From assembly GCA_007844125.1 (NCBI GenBank), contig CM017556.1:85716864-85780863 (forward strand): a DNA stretch of 64,000 nucleotides. The letters are read 5' to 3'. Shown piece by piece: positions 1 to 12,500 of this stretch; the first letter of the stretch is position 1, and each line of letters starts with the position of its first letter. A program made the position numbers and the translations under genes. The stretch comes from Sinonovacula constricta (Eukaryota; Mollusca; Bivalvia; Cardiida; Solecurtidae). The notes beneath the pieces were generated by a model. The model did no database searches and had not been told where the DNA came from. It was given only the letters and a program-made list of their open reading frames with translations.

Positions 1-24
1 TGTGTGTGTGTGTGTGTGTGTGTG
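1..24. repeat. (TG)n microsatellite
   Basis: Pure TG dinucleotide run at the window edge, followed by a G-rich tail. It probably continues upstream of the window. Confidence 0.9.
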
Positions 25-127
25 AGGGTGTGGGGTATGTATTGTCACTCAAAGCTTCCTGACTGTTTTGAATTTGAACAATATTCACTGGCATATCCTT
101 AGTCCTCCTCCTCCTCTTTTTTTTCAG

Positions 128-169
128 AACAAAATGTTTAGACAACCAAATAAGAAGGCTGCTTCATGA
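128..169 (+). CDS. Possible terminal exon of an upstream gene
   Basis: A very strong 3' splice signal (a pyrimidine tract of about 28 nt ending in ttttcag at 121-127) is followed by a 13-codon open stretch ending in TGA: NKMFRQPNKKAAS in one phase. An AATAAA-like signal follows near 383. It could be the last coding exon and 3'UTR of a plus-strand gene mostly outside the window. The product is not recognisable, and the call rests only on the splice signal and stop. It could equally be a chance acceptor. Confidence 0.2.
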   Translation, partial: NKMFRQPNKKAAS

Positions 170-1790
170 AATCAAATTAAATCTAGCTGTAAAAAAATGC
201 CACAACCATCAAGAAGAAATACCTTTCACCTGGGATGACAATGGGTGCCCGGAGAGCTATTTTGCTCATAGAGAAAGACAATGTATCTATTGAAAAAAAT
301 GCAGTTCTTGGCTGGTGTTGTTCAAAGAGAAAAAAGGCAACTCTGTTTACAGATTCTTGGCTAGACTAGGAATAGCTGTTTAATAAATAATTTTTTTGTT
401 TGCTGATAGATATACAAATTTGTGACTAGGTTCCAATTATTTTTATGCCAAACAGATTCACTGCTTTATTTATCATTTACAAACCATTAAAATATAATAT
501 ATGAAGTTAACTGTTATATACATATGATAACATCTAACACTGCATAAGGTATGCAACCTCTTTTAGGTATGAAAATGGATCTTAAAAGTACTATAATGTT
601 TAATGTATGTTGAAATACGTGGCCTTTCTTGGTGTTCAATCCTTACTATTGTATTTTTATGTAATATTTACAAATGTTAAGTAGTTAGATTGTGTTCACA
701 TATGATCTAGTCGGTGGCATTTTGTGTACATTTTAAATCATTTTCTAGGAAATTGTTGAGGAGAGGTTTTGGTTTCCTTTTAATGATTTGCCTTTGTCTT
801 TAAATTTTTGATAGACTTCATTCCATATTGATTATGCTGCAATAATGTTTAAAGTGGCCTGGACACAAATTTTCTATTTAGCATTTTTTCAACTTTTGCT
901 CATTTACTGAAACTTTGATGAACCACATTCAATCCTAACTGAAATATCATGACAGATTACTTAAAAATATATGAATATACCTTGCATTAAAAGATCTTTA
1001 TGCATCATCAAACTGTGCATGCATCACCGGTAAACAATAGTGATTAGCCTATGAGCTACACACTATTTGAAATGAAAATGCAGTATCAATGACAACTCTT
1101 AACGTCTTGCACTGCCCCTAAAAATATTACGGAAATATTCCAACTCAAGTCTGGTGTATGGATGTAATTGGTGTGTTTAATGGACAAAGTTTCAAATTAG
1201 TTTTTAAATGTTATCGATAATATATATGGCACTTACATTATGTTTATCACAGAATAGCCCAGCTGTGTCTAGACCCCTTTAAGCAATTGGCCTTATTTAC
1301 TATTAACAATACTTGATATCTTTCACATACATCTTTTCATAACAACAAAATACAGTAGCCACCCGCCTTTCAAATTCCAGTAAATTCCTACTAATAAAAT
1401 CCAGGATTGTTGTGAAAACTAATGATTGACCTGATAAGAGGTACAAAATGCATGTGATTTAGTCATTGTAAGTTAAAACTTCTAATTCCAATAACAATAA
1501 AATTGGTTGTTTTCTTGGGTGATACTGGTGTATTTTGCACTACCATACTATGTGTAGATGTTGCACCGAAATAGTGAACGAGCATAGAGGAAACACATAG
1601 CAGACAGCTGCTGGAAACAGTGGGCTCAACTTGAGGGAGCAGCCATATGATCTGAGTTTGCTTCATTGAAAAAATTCGATTGCATTATTCATGAGAAAAA
1701 AAAATACAGTTAACGTATTTAAGTTGAAATGTTGTGACAAATACGACTTTTCTGGTGCATTAAGACGATCCCTTGGTGACGTTTATCGCG

Positions 1791-2038
1791 TGATCCGCGA
1801 TACCCTAAAGTGATCCGCTACTGCCCAAATTGATGCCTATCAAACTGAAGCGTTTGCAAAGAAATATACGTCTGAGATTAAAATGGTTAGCATTTTTGGA
1901 AAGAGGACATTTTTTTGCAATGTAAATGCATATTCTGTATTTTGAAAACACTTGTTTCTAATGCTTATGCAGCGAAAATGTCGTTAGTGATCCGCTACAC
2001 CCCAAACGACTATATATATTCCGTATTTTGCGGAATAT
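1791..2038 (+). promoter_or_regulatory. Repeated TGATCCGC motif and inverted repeat upstream of an ATGGCGGCC
   Basis: The decamer TGATCCGCGA/TGATCCGCTA occurs at 1791, 1811 and 1988, each time followed closely by CCC(T/C)AAA or a variant. Just downstream an 8-bp perfect inverted repeat (ATATTCCG, 2016-2023, with CGGAATAT, 2031-2038) precedes AAGATGGCGGC at 2063, which resembles a YY1-type initiator element. This could be the 5' region of the MORC-like gene, but no exon joins in phase to the exon at 7555, so the promoter role is a guess. Confidence 0.2.
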
Positions 2039-2147
2039 AGCCCGCAACTTTTTTTTTTCTCAAGATGGCGGCCTGCGGGGAATATTCTAGTGCGGCGAAT
2101 CTGTTGACAAAATCCAATTTTTGTCAGCTGCCACTAACCTAAGATCA

Positions 2148-2425
2148 AACCGGCCGCAATAGCTCAGATGGTAGAGCGTCGGCTTGCGGATCGGGAGGTC
2201 GTGGGTTCGAACCCCGGCCGGGTCAGACCAAAGACTTTAAAGTTGGTAGTAGTGGCTTCCCTCCTAACGCTCGGGGCTAAGGGGACAGCATTACGCCTGA
2301 CTCGTCGGTGTCAGTATAATGGACCGGCCGGGTTCAGTCCCTGGGCACCTCAAAAGTTCCCCTGTGCTATAATGATAGAAATGTCGCTGCGCAGTATCGG
2401 CAAAAATGCCGGCTAATCCCAATCC
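2148..2425 (+). mobile_element. tRNA-derived SINE, full length with target-site duplication
   Basis: A tRNA-like head (about 73 nt) carries an A box (AATAGCTCAGATGGTAGAGC) and a B box (GGGTTCGAACCCC). It is followed by a body of about 190 nt and a short TAATCCC-type tail. The insertion is flanked by a perfect 14-bp duplication, CTAACCTAAGATCA, at 2134-2147 and 2426-2439. A second copy lies inverted at 42521-42791. Perfect flanking duplications and high similarity between the two copies point to a young family. Confidence 0.9.
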
Positions 2426-2519
2426 CTAACCTAAGATCAGGGAAATTGAACTGAACTCCTTAACCGTTTGCCGCTTAAACGTGCGACCTTCAGTTTAACA
2501 ATATTTTTTGCAGAGGACA

Positions 2520-2738
2520 TTTACAGCATACTGGGGTCAGAATTAAGGATCGTCTCACAAAGATTTGCAACCCTTTTGTAGTTTGCAAGTGTAAGATAAA
2601 CAGTTTCGTGCATCAGATGGTGGTTCATTATTTACAGCATACTGGGGTCAAAATTAAGGACCATCTCACAAAAATTTGCAACCACTTTCGTCTCCAAGCG
2701 TAACGTGAACAGTTTCGAGCATCGGATGGTGGTTCATA
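2520..2738 (+). repeat. Two-copy 111-bp tandem duplication
   Basis: The segment beginning TTTACAGCATACTGGGGTCA at 2520 is repeated from 2631. Both copies end in GATGGTGGTTCAT. The copies differ by scattered substitutions, so the duplication is not recent. No coding function is seen. Confidence 0.85.
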
Positions 2739-3683
2739 ACTATTTTGCATACATGTATATGCACTCGTTCTTGATGCTTTATGTGACTTTTTTCAGTTAT
2801 GTACATTAGCGGGGACTTTAGCGGGGACCTTGTGAAAGACGAAAAAAAGATTAGTTGTGTAAATTTTAATTAATAAATAGCAAACTAGAACAATATGATA
2901 AAGATAAACAACAAAATTTAAAAAACTAGACTGGCCGATTTCCGTTCTCTTTGGCATAGCTGACTACTTCAAGCTTGAAGCCGGCAGTGTAGCTTTTCCA
3001 TGAAAGCATCTTGGAAGCGATGTTGTTTTCAATTTTGGGCAAAAATATATACCGATACCCAGCATGGTATGTTGTTTGTATTTCTGTTTTAACACATATC
3101 ACGCCGATAATTACGCTGCACAGTTACATCAATCAGTCGTCTTTAATTGTCACTTTTGTCGGTAACATAAACTTAACAAGTTTACTAGTTTGTGATAAAT
3201 CATATTTTACACATTCTACTACTTATATTGCTTTGCAATGATTTCATCAATTTAAGAGTTAAACCTCCTCAGACACTTAAAATGATCTCCACTTGGAACT
3301 GTGAATTATGTGTCCTGCTACTAAGCATCTTTGTTAACCATAGCAAAAACTAAGCTCAAACACAATAGCAATAAACAAAAATATGGCTTCGTTTTCAACA
3401 TTGGGTCGGATGAGAAGAAATGTATGTGTATTCTCATGAATTTATTTTATTTAAGTCCTACATTTCACATATACTATAAATCCTGTATTGAAATGTATAC
3501 TATTTCAGCCACTCAACCATTTGCTTTGAAAAACATACTATGAAACCTAAAGAAGAGAACACAGAGACACAACAAATGATTTGTATTATCAGTAATGTAA
3601 CAATTCTAATTTCATGGATTTCTAAGCTATGAAAGGTGGGTATACTACTTACACTGCCTAGACTCTCTTATTAGAATATAACA

Positions 3684-3743
3684 AGCAGGGACACTTATGT
3701 GGTACACCAGGGACTGAACCTGCCAGTCACTTTATCCTGACAT
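3684..3743 (-). mobile_element. Degraded fragment of the tRNA-derived SINE
   Basis: The stretch with ACACTTATG, then CAGGGACTGAACC, matches the inverted body of the SINE at 42521-42791 (GGCACTTATGAGGTGCCCAG and following) with many substitutions. Only about 60 bp is recognisable. Confidence 0.55.
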
Positions 3744-3945
3744 AAAAGAAGCTGATTGGGAAGTTAGTCATGATCAAGATCCGTTGGGGCAAAACTTCCA
3801 TGTGGGGAGTTTATCCGGCTAACCTGCAGTGTGCCAGTGGTTCTACCCAATCTTAAGTTTAGAGTCTTCCGCCACCAATAATTGACCAGATGTTGCCAAT
3901 ATGACCACAAATGTGCTGGTGTGATGTAACAAAAAACTGAAACAA
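3744..3945 (+). repeat. Dispersed repeat family DR1, copy 1
   Basis: About 200 bp shared with 6815-7055. Landmarks in order are CATGTGGGGAG, GGCTAACCTGCAGTG, CCAGTGGTTCTACC, GTCTTCCGCCACCAATAATT, TTGCCAATATGACCA and GTGCTGGTGT. The family is unclassified. It has SINE-like length, but no clear RNA polymerase III boxes are seen. Confidence 0.75.
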
Positions 3946-4599
3946 AAACAACAAAACCTGATCAAGGGAGATAATGATGAATACAATGTTCAATTTTAAG
4001 GTGACATAATTGACTTGTTGACAACATATACATTTGGCATAAGTTTACAGTTCCTTTGCTTTACAAAAGAGCTTATTGCTTTTGAGTACATTGTACACAA
4101 ACATAAGAAAAAGAAGATTGAAAATAAAGTCGCATGACAGTCAAATTAAAACTGGTGATAATTTAGATACAAGGTATCACAAAACTTATATAAAAAACTA
4201 GTATTACATATAAAAAAAAGGGCAAATCTTAACTTGAGCATGCACTGTCAATGGCAATTCAATATGCATATCTAGCTTTCTGCATATATTTTATTATATT
4301 TTTATTAATAAGTTACCTTATCATTTAAATGACAATTGGTAGAAACAATTGGGATTTATGAATTTTGAAAATTATTAAGATAATTCATTGCTAAATATTT
4401 AGGGCTGTTCTTTCAGGGTTTCATAAACTGATTTTGGACTAATAAATTTGCTTTTAATAAAACTTTAAAACATACTTGCTGTTGTCTTAGATTTTTTTCT
4501 TATTTTAACAGTAAATATAGTGTTACTGCCTAAAACTAAAAGCTGCCAACCTAACATAATTTATTTTTCCCTATAGCGACAAAAAGTAGTTCTATGAAT

Positions 4600-5775
4600 G
4601 GAATTGCATCCTTTTTACAGTCAGTATGTTTCATGTTTCTTTCATCTTTTCTATTTATTTCCTCCTTTATTCCATCCTTTCTATTTTATTATTTCCTTTG
4701 TTTATTTTCTTTGTAATTGTTGTCTTTATTTCCTTTTGTTTTGTTCTCAATTCCCATCTTCCTTCTTTATTTTTTCCTTTCCTACCTCTCTTTGTCATTC
4801 TTTTCTACCTGCCTTCCTTTCTGTCTTTCATCCTTGTATGTATATGCCTTTCTTATTCTATCTCTTCCTGTCAGCGTTCATTCATGTTTTCTTTCCCTCC
4901 ACCTTTCTTTCTTTACCCCATTCATAATAATTCATTTCCTCAAGTTTTTTTCTTTGCTTCTATTTTAATTATTTATGTCTTCCATTTTCTTTCTTTTCTT
5001 TATTATTTCTTTTCTCCTGTCATTATTTTTCTTTTCAGCTTCCTTTATTCTTTTTGGTACATGTGTTTTTTTATTGTCGCTTTGTTTTACTTCCTTCTGT
5101 CTTCTTCTTGCCATTCCCTTTCATTTTTTTCAAGTTCATTCCTTTAGTGTTGTCTTCCATTCTGTCTTTCCTTTGTCTGATTTTATTATTTCTTTCAAAT
5201 TTCCATTTTTAGCTTCTTTTTCTGCCTTTTTCCTTTCTTTTTTCCTTTTCTCTTCTTTTTTCCTTTTCTCTTCTTTTTTCCTTTTCTCTTCTTTTGTCAA
5301 TATTCTTTTCTTCCATTATTTCTCTTTTTTTTCTCACCCTTGTTTTTTCATATTTCTCCTTTGTTACATTTTTCTTTCTTCTTCCTCATGTTTTTCTTTG
5401 CTTATTCCCTTCTCCTTTTCTGCATTTATTTATTTATTCGATCCTTTTTTGAAGATGCTTTTCTATCCTTTTTCTTCTTCCTTTGGTAATTTCTTTTTTC
5501 TTTTTCTTCATTCTCTCACTCTTCCTTCTTCCATCTTTCTTTCATTTGTCCTTCCTTATGTCCTTTTGTTCTTTCTTCCATTGTTTGTGTTTTATACACT
5601 CTGCAATTGTATATTTTCTTCCTTTTGTATAATGTATGTCCTTTATTTGTATTGATCTGACCTTTGTTTCTTTGTCTAATTCTTCTTTCCCCTATATTAT
5701 CATTCTTCATATTATTATTTTTTTTTTTTTTTATTTTTTTTTTTTTTTTGTTCTCTGTTTTTCTTTTTTCATTCC
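4600..5775. repeat. 1.2-kb polypyrimidine (T/C) tract
   Basis: The plus strand is overwhelmingly T and C for about 1.2 kb, with local tandem units such as three near-perfect CTTCTTTTTTCCTTTTCT copies near 5250-5290, ending in runs of T near 5719-5748. Open frames across it (such as 4975-5655) translate to Phe/Ser/Leu-rich strings. They are a product of composition, not genes. Confidence 0.85.
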
Positions 5776-6354
5776 CAATTTTCTTATTAAACAATGCCCT
5801 ACTTAGGCAATATTGCCTACATAACCCACAGTCAGAATAGAGGATGGATTGCACTTCACCAGATTCACGATTTGATAGAACAATAGTAAGATTTGTTTAG
5901 TTCAATATAGAATTGTGATCATTAGATGCTAAAGGCACAGTATAATTTAATAGCATATTGAGTGTATATCTTCCTAAATACTTGAAGCGGCAACTAATCA
6001 ATGATGCTGTCTACTTGCATAAGATCAATAAAAAATAATATTGTTCTATGTAGCATTTACATGGACATATACACTTCACATTTGTTAGCCTTGAATAATA
6101 TAGTTATTGCAGATTGAATATTGATACTTTGCATTTTTTTTTTCAAAAAAATGTTGATATACTTAAATGACCTACCAAATCCTAAAATTTACCCATGTGA
6201 AAACACATGAAGAAGGTCTTAAAATTGCTAGTCCCTCAAGTTTGATACAATGCCAGAACTTCAACAAACTTAACTTTTGTCACTGGTCAAACCATCTTTT
6301 ATACACTATCAATGGATTTTGGTTTGTGTATAGATACTGAGCTATTTGCCATAT

Positions 6355-6460
6355 GAAGCCCGGGCAAACAACTTCTTGACATACCATTTTGGGCAACCTG
6401 ACATTTAACTGGTCTGTGGTTCCACCAGATATTAATTTGGGGTCTTAAATATTTATAGCT
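6355..6460 (+). repeat. DR1 fragment
   Basis: A partial diverged copy of DR1: GTCTGTGGTTCCACCAGAT, then TTTGGGGTCTTAAATATTTAT, aligns with the middle of the other copies. Confidence 0.5.
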
Positions 6461-6814
6461 AGTTTTCTGGAATGGAATTGCATCTATGCATGTTATAAAA
6501 AAATGAATGTTTCTTATGAATTTGTTTCCATATTGACAATGTGTTGACTTTGTTTCAGTGGTGTAGTAAAGTATTGTTTCATGTTAGTTATTTTAATTGA
6601 ATGCATGGTCTGGAATAAATTACAGGATTGAGGAATAATTAAAGATATTTCAAGCTGTAGGGATATTTATATATTTCTTTTATATCAAACACATGTACAT
6701 GTATCAGAAAATAAAAATGATTAATATGCTACAGAAATTATTTTTCTATTTGATTTTTTAAAAAGCACAACCATCATTGCCTTAAAATGGTAAAGAAATG
6801 CTACTTGTCTGCTT

Positions 6815-7055
6815 TCGGGATGCTTGTGGCTAAGCTGTTATAATCGCTGACTTGTAACTCTTCAGCCTTTCACCACATGGGTAGAGTCCCAGACAGGGGG
6901 AGAACTGTCATGTGGGGAGGTTTTCTAGCTAATCTATGGTGCACTGGTGGTTCTACCAAGACATGAGTTTGGGGTCTTCCTCCACCAATAATTAGCTGAA
7001 CATTGCCAATATGACCATAATTGTGTTGGTGCCATGTTACAAAAACATTCTGCTT
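6815..7055 (+). repeat. Dispersed repeat family DR1, copy 2
   Basis: The longest DR1 copy. It has the same ordered landmarks as 3744-3945, plus a 5' part with GTAGAGTCCCAGACAGGGGG. It ends in GTGTTGGTGCCATGTTACAA. It lies about 500 bp upstream of the MORC exon at 7555. Confidence 0.75.
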
Positions 7056-7554
7056 TTGTTACTATGGCAACATGATAAAGTATCATTTTTAAAAGGGAAA
7101 TGTATATAGTGTATTTGTATTTTCCTGCAATATTATTTTATTTGCAACATAAACTAATGTTCCAGCAATAAAATGCTTTACTTTTAATATTTAATTAGAT
7201 TAATTGTACCAAATAGAACAGGTTATATCCTGAGAAAATATTATTTTAGGATATTTTATTATATTCAATCTTTAGTTGTTCACAATTTTTTGTTGTTTTG
7301 TTTTTAATATTGAGTTTTCATGAAAAAAATTGGCCAATTTCTGACCGACACATTTCCATCTCTTTCATAATACATGTACTATAATGGCAGCTTTCAGTGT
7401 GAAACTATAGACTATATTAACTGCATGAGCAGTGATTACAAAAATGGGTAAAGAATAATATACAATATTGTAGTGTCTTGTATTCATTCATCCTTATGTA
7501 TTAAGAACTCTCAAGAAATGGCAACAATTTAATATAGCATAATTTTATTGACAG

Positions 7555-7627
7555 GTTTCCCCAGCCTATTTGCACTCTAACAGTACCAGTCATACTTGGC
7601 CGTTTTCAGCTATTGCTGAATTGATAG
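7555..7627 (+). CDS. MORC3-like: MORC exon 2: start of the GHKL ATPase domain
   Basis: Acceptor ttgacag, donor G/GTATGT. It encodes [20 protein letters not shown] and continues AELI. It ends with one base (G) that joins AC of the exon at 17950 to make the Asp of LIDNAYDP, the Mg-ATP-binding N-box. It is separated from the rest of the gene by a 10.3-kb intron, so it is easily missed. Confidence 0.93.
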
Positions 7628-9487
7628 GTATGTATTTTGCATCCATTTAAAAATAAATACAAATAATTATATATAGTTATATAACAACTAACAATATATT
7701 AACAATATATTAGGACGATAGAAAGTTATACGATATAAGAATTGAATTTTTCAGATACTGGTGTGTGTGTGTGTTGTGTGTGTGTGTGTGTGTGTGTTAT
7801 ATTCAAAATAAAGCATGTATTACAAGTCCTTTAGATAAGCCATACTCTGATCTTTTTGATATCACAGTAGGGGTCAAACAAGGTGAACCGCTACCTCCTT
7901 TACTCTTTATTCTCTTTATCAACAGCATAAAGAATATAATAAATGATGATCACATACAGATATCAGATATTAACTTCCTATCAATACATATGCCACTTTT
8001 CGCATTCGCAAATGGCATTGCATAATTTTCAACTTGCCCTGACAGTCTACAGCACTGGTAAATTCATTAACCACTTACTCATCAAAATGGGGTCGAAATA
8101 AATGTTTACATAACTAAAACTTGCATTTTTTAATGGAGAAAGTAGATGTAATTGTTCTTGGTTTATCAACATTGAAGTCGTTCATGAATTCTGTTATCTT
8201 GGAAAAAACTTATATTTTACTGGCAACTTATCTCGAGCTGTCAAATGTCTCAACGATCACGCCCTTAAAGCTTATAACAGTCTCATGTCTATATTAAGCT
8301 GCTAGATCTCGATGTAAAGACACAAATTAACCTTTTTGACACACTTGTCGTTCCAATTCTGTTATATGGTTTTGAAATTTGGGGGGTGTACAACTACAAA
8401 GAAGTAGATAAAAATCACTATGGATTCTGTAAATACCTTCTAGGGGTGAAGTCCCAAACTTCAAATATGGCCGTATTAGGAGAATTAGGTCGTTTTCCTC
8501 TTTCACTTATTGGCAAAGAACGGTCATTGTGTTATTTCATAAAAGGTTATAAGTGATCGAAATTCTCTCATTTTAAAAATTTTCTGCAAGCATATGACAT
8601 TGTCAAAAGCGCATAGAATAACACTTACAAGTTCTGGTTATCATATCTTAAGTCCGCCATTAACAATCTGGGTTGTGATTTTAATTATTATTTTGAACAT
8701 TTTTTTACCTTTATCCTTGTTGTATCAAAGACTAAGGGATCATTTCGTTTAAGAATGGCATCATTTCAAAGTTTGTTTCTATCATGAGTAGCAAAAATGT
8801 GAAAGTTATTAATAATTTGACAAAATTTATTAAAGAAGCAATGGGGATAAGAGAAAATGTTTTAACAGATTTGACTGCTTCGTAATTTATTAAAACAAAG
8901 TGCTTTTTTGTTTTTAAATGAATGAACAAAATATACTTACAATATGTCATTAATACTGAACTTTGCAATTTTAAATTCATAAGCATATACCTAGGTAAAT
9001 GTCTCATTGCACTGTTATATTTCATTTCCTTGTTTACTTAACAATGTTTGTATAATATGCACATTGTATGTATAAGATGTATTATTGGATTAATTGTTCA
9101 TTAATTCAAATGAACTAATTTATATATTGAATATACAGGTTTTGTTAGTAACATCTAAATGTGTGTCAAAATACGGATTCTATATCTCAGTCTTTGATAT
9201 CTAATACCAGAAATTATCGATTGACATTGTATTCATTTTAGGTACATACCACACATGTGATTATATTGTCATGTAGTAAAGTTTTTAAAATGTGTATTAA
9301 TAGTGTTGCAATTCAATTTCTTAAATGATGGTATAGTGCATATATTCTGATGGTATCAGTAATCGGTATGTAAAATTGAATCTATCTGATTATACTATTG
9401 TGGATCGTTTTATATGTAAATGACCAGTTTTTATAAAATACTCTGTATGACCAATGGCACACAAATGTGCTGATATGTGAAGAAAGT

Positions 9488-9581
<94 letters not shown>

Positions 9582-12500
9582 TATATATATTTTTTATTTT
9601 GTTTTTATTTTATTTTATTTTATTTGTTTATTTATTTATTATTCAAGGTGCACCAAATATACAAAAATTTTAGATTGTTCATGTTAAATGCAGTAACCAA
9701 ACATCTACCTATCAAATACATTTTAAAAATTCAAAACCCTTCTCTGTGAATATTTTAAGGAGATTACCGTCACAGTTAAATATAGGCTTAATATATGAAT
9801 GTTATCTCTTTCAAATGTTAGACTGTGTAAAGCATTACCTGTAAGATTTCATTTGAAATCATTTTCTAATGTAGTGTAAAAGGCTGGAAAATTGAATGTT
9901 TCAGCGAAATGTAAAGATTGCCGTCAGGTACATCATTTCCTCTCTAACCCTGTCCTATCCCATGACTAATTTTACCGGTGTTGTCACAATTGTACACATT
10001 CAACAATATATGCTCTCTGTTGACATAAATAGGTGCCTGCAGATGTAGCAAACTAGGTTCCTTGTAAGTGGTGAAGGAAGTTTGCCACTAGTACCTTTTC
10101 AGTAATTATTCTAACAGTTTGTCAGATTACATTTTCTAACTATTATATAGTTAATAAACGATAGTCACAGCCAATTTCCTCCATTTTCAAATAAATGATG
10201 CTTATTTTATATATTTCTCTTTTACAAACGCCTGATGGTATAATAAATCCGAAAAAGATACACCTTAAAGTTAGTTATCCAACATGTTCTTGTAACAATC
10301 AATTGCAGTTTTTCATAAATAGAGGATCTGATATGAGTGTTCATTAGATACTGAACATATAAAACGAGTAGGATGAAATGATACGAAACGAGGCTCTGCC
10401 GGATTTCGTATTATTTTATACAACGAGTTTAATATTTTCAGTATCGAATAAACACACATATTAGATTCAATATATAAAATAACTAAAACATCAGCTGTCT
10501 TTTGTTTACAATGCATCATCTTTTTATAGTATGAACAGTCGGCCTTGACATGTATAATTCGGTTTGGGAGAATCCGCATGAAAGTTAGTATCACTCTTTA
10601 TTCGACCATTTTCCATAAAAGGGGAACATATTCGTTTATAACATGACTTAAATGTTGTTGTTGTTCTTAATTAAAATGAACTTGTCCAAGAAAATCCATA
10701 AAACGGCGACAACAAAGTATCAGGAAATGGCATATACATATATATTGAGAATATTTTACTGTTTCTCTTTAAATTGCAGGAATAAAAAATACATGTTAAA
10801 TATGTATTTTATATTGCTTTTTTTCCTATTACAATTGCATGTAGTAAAAAATATGTAACTATCATGACAGTATCGCCGTAGTAGGGCTGACTATCGATAG
10901 ACCTATAGTGATAGTTGATTTAACTGTCGATAACTATCGTCATAGTAAACTTTGCATCAAAAGTCACCCCCTAGAAGGTTATGTGATAAATGTTGATATA
11001 ATCACTTGCACTTTGCATTAATAGTCGCCCCTAGTAGGTTATGTGATAAATGTTGATATATATAGAATACCAGGTTAGTGTTGATATAGATAAATGTTAT
11101 CATGCGAGGCTAAGAAAATTAGAAAGCACGAGGCTTGCCGACATTTATCTATATCAACACTAACCTGGTATTCTTTTATCCCACCATCAACAGCTTTTCA
11201 AAGGGAAAAAAAATAAATTTACCGCTACTCCTCTTCCCTTACATGATTTGAAATTTCAATGCAATACACGAAATTCATGCGCGAGCAATAGAGTAATTCG
11301 GCTATAAGAAATAGTTCTATTTTACAATAAAAAATAAGACAATAAACATGTTATTTATTTATTTTATTTGCGCTGTACTTAAGGTTTTATTGATTACGAT
11401 AACTAAAAATAATGGTTAGAAAAAAAGAACAACAAAAATCACACCCTCGTGTAAAGTTAACATGTAGTGTGTAATGTCAAGGCCGTGTAACATTAAAGTT
11501 GCTACGCACTTGGCATTAAGAAACGCGAATTACATTCGAGGTTTGTGTGTGCTTGTGGATGTAACAAACAGTAGCTCATGGATTTTACTTGTTGATGACA
11601 ATGATGAAATTATGAACATTGAATATAGCGCTTTAAAATGTCGAAGATAGTTGTGTTTTTTGACAGGATGACTTGCGAAATTTGGAGAAATGTTGGGATT
11701 GGAGGTGGTGGGTTCGTGTTCATGTTTACGTCTAGAAACTGTGATTTTTTAGCACATATGTCCAGATCTGTGCAGTCAGCTGTATTTGATACGACTTAAG
11801 ATCGAGCTCTATCCAAACCATTTGAATGTTCATCATGTAACGACATTTGATCATCTAGGTCTGTCCTAAGATTAGGCAGATCTGAGACAGTCACCACAGA
11901 TTCAAGATCAATTTCCTTCTCAAAAATGTTCGGATTAAAGCCAGATTTTGCCTCGAAATCCTTGTCGCTCATCTCTTCAACACTCACACTGCTTAGGTTT
12001 TTACACGATTCTTCATCACATTCTTTCAATTCACACTATATAACATCAAAACAACGGGGACTCGCATGATCTGACATTTCGACAGTTGTTTTTATTTTTG
12101 CAGACTACAAATTCGTACTTTTATTGATTTTATTACTATTACTAAACAATTTTAATCATGTTCCTGTAATACATGTTGTTTCATTTTTCTGATAGATTTT
12201 TTTTTCAATTTTTCTATATCATTGTTAGATAAAACTTCGGATGATCGCGAGGAACTATCCGGTTAGCTCAGTCGGTTAAGGCGCTGCTTCTTAAGTTTTC
12301 AATCCTGCAGGACAGAGATCGAAACCGCTCTCATCCTCTTTTAATAGCCTTATTTGCTCTATTTAACCAATATTTATATTATGGACATTTTTGGGGTGAC
12401 CATAAACATAATTACGGGATAAATGAGTTTCGTTCTCGTAAACACTCCTGATCGTTTCGTCAAAAAATTAGTCCGGCTTAGAGCAGGTGCGCGAATATCG

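Noticed and set aside
2064..2140. ATGGCGGCC frame (MAACGEYSSA...) as MORC exon 1
   Set aside because: No GT donor in the required phase 0 lies in the frame before its stop, so it cannot join the exon at 7555.
2153..2225. A functional tRNA gene
   Set aside because: The tRNA-like part is followed by a body and tail shared with 42521-42791 and is flanked by target duplications, so it is a SINE head.
4598..5854. Open frames up to 226 codons in the pyrimidine tract
   Set aside because: Phe/Ser/Leu-only translations in several overlapping frames. Purely compositional.
9382..9749. Open frames across the (TA)n run
   Set aside because: Tyr-Ile repeats from a dinucleotide microsatellite on both strands.
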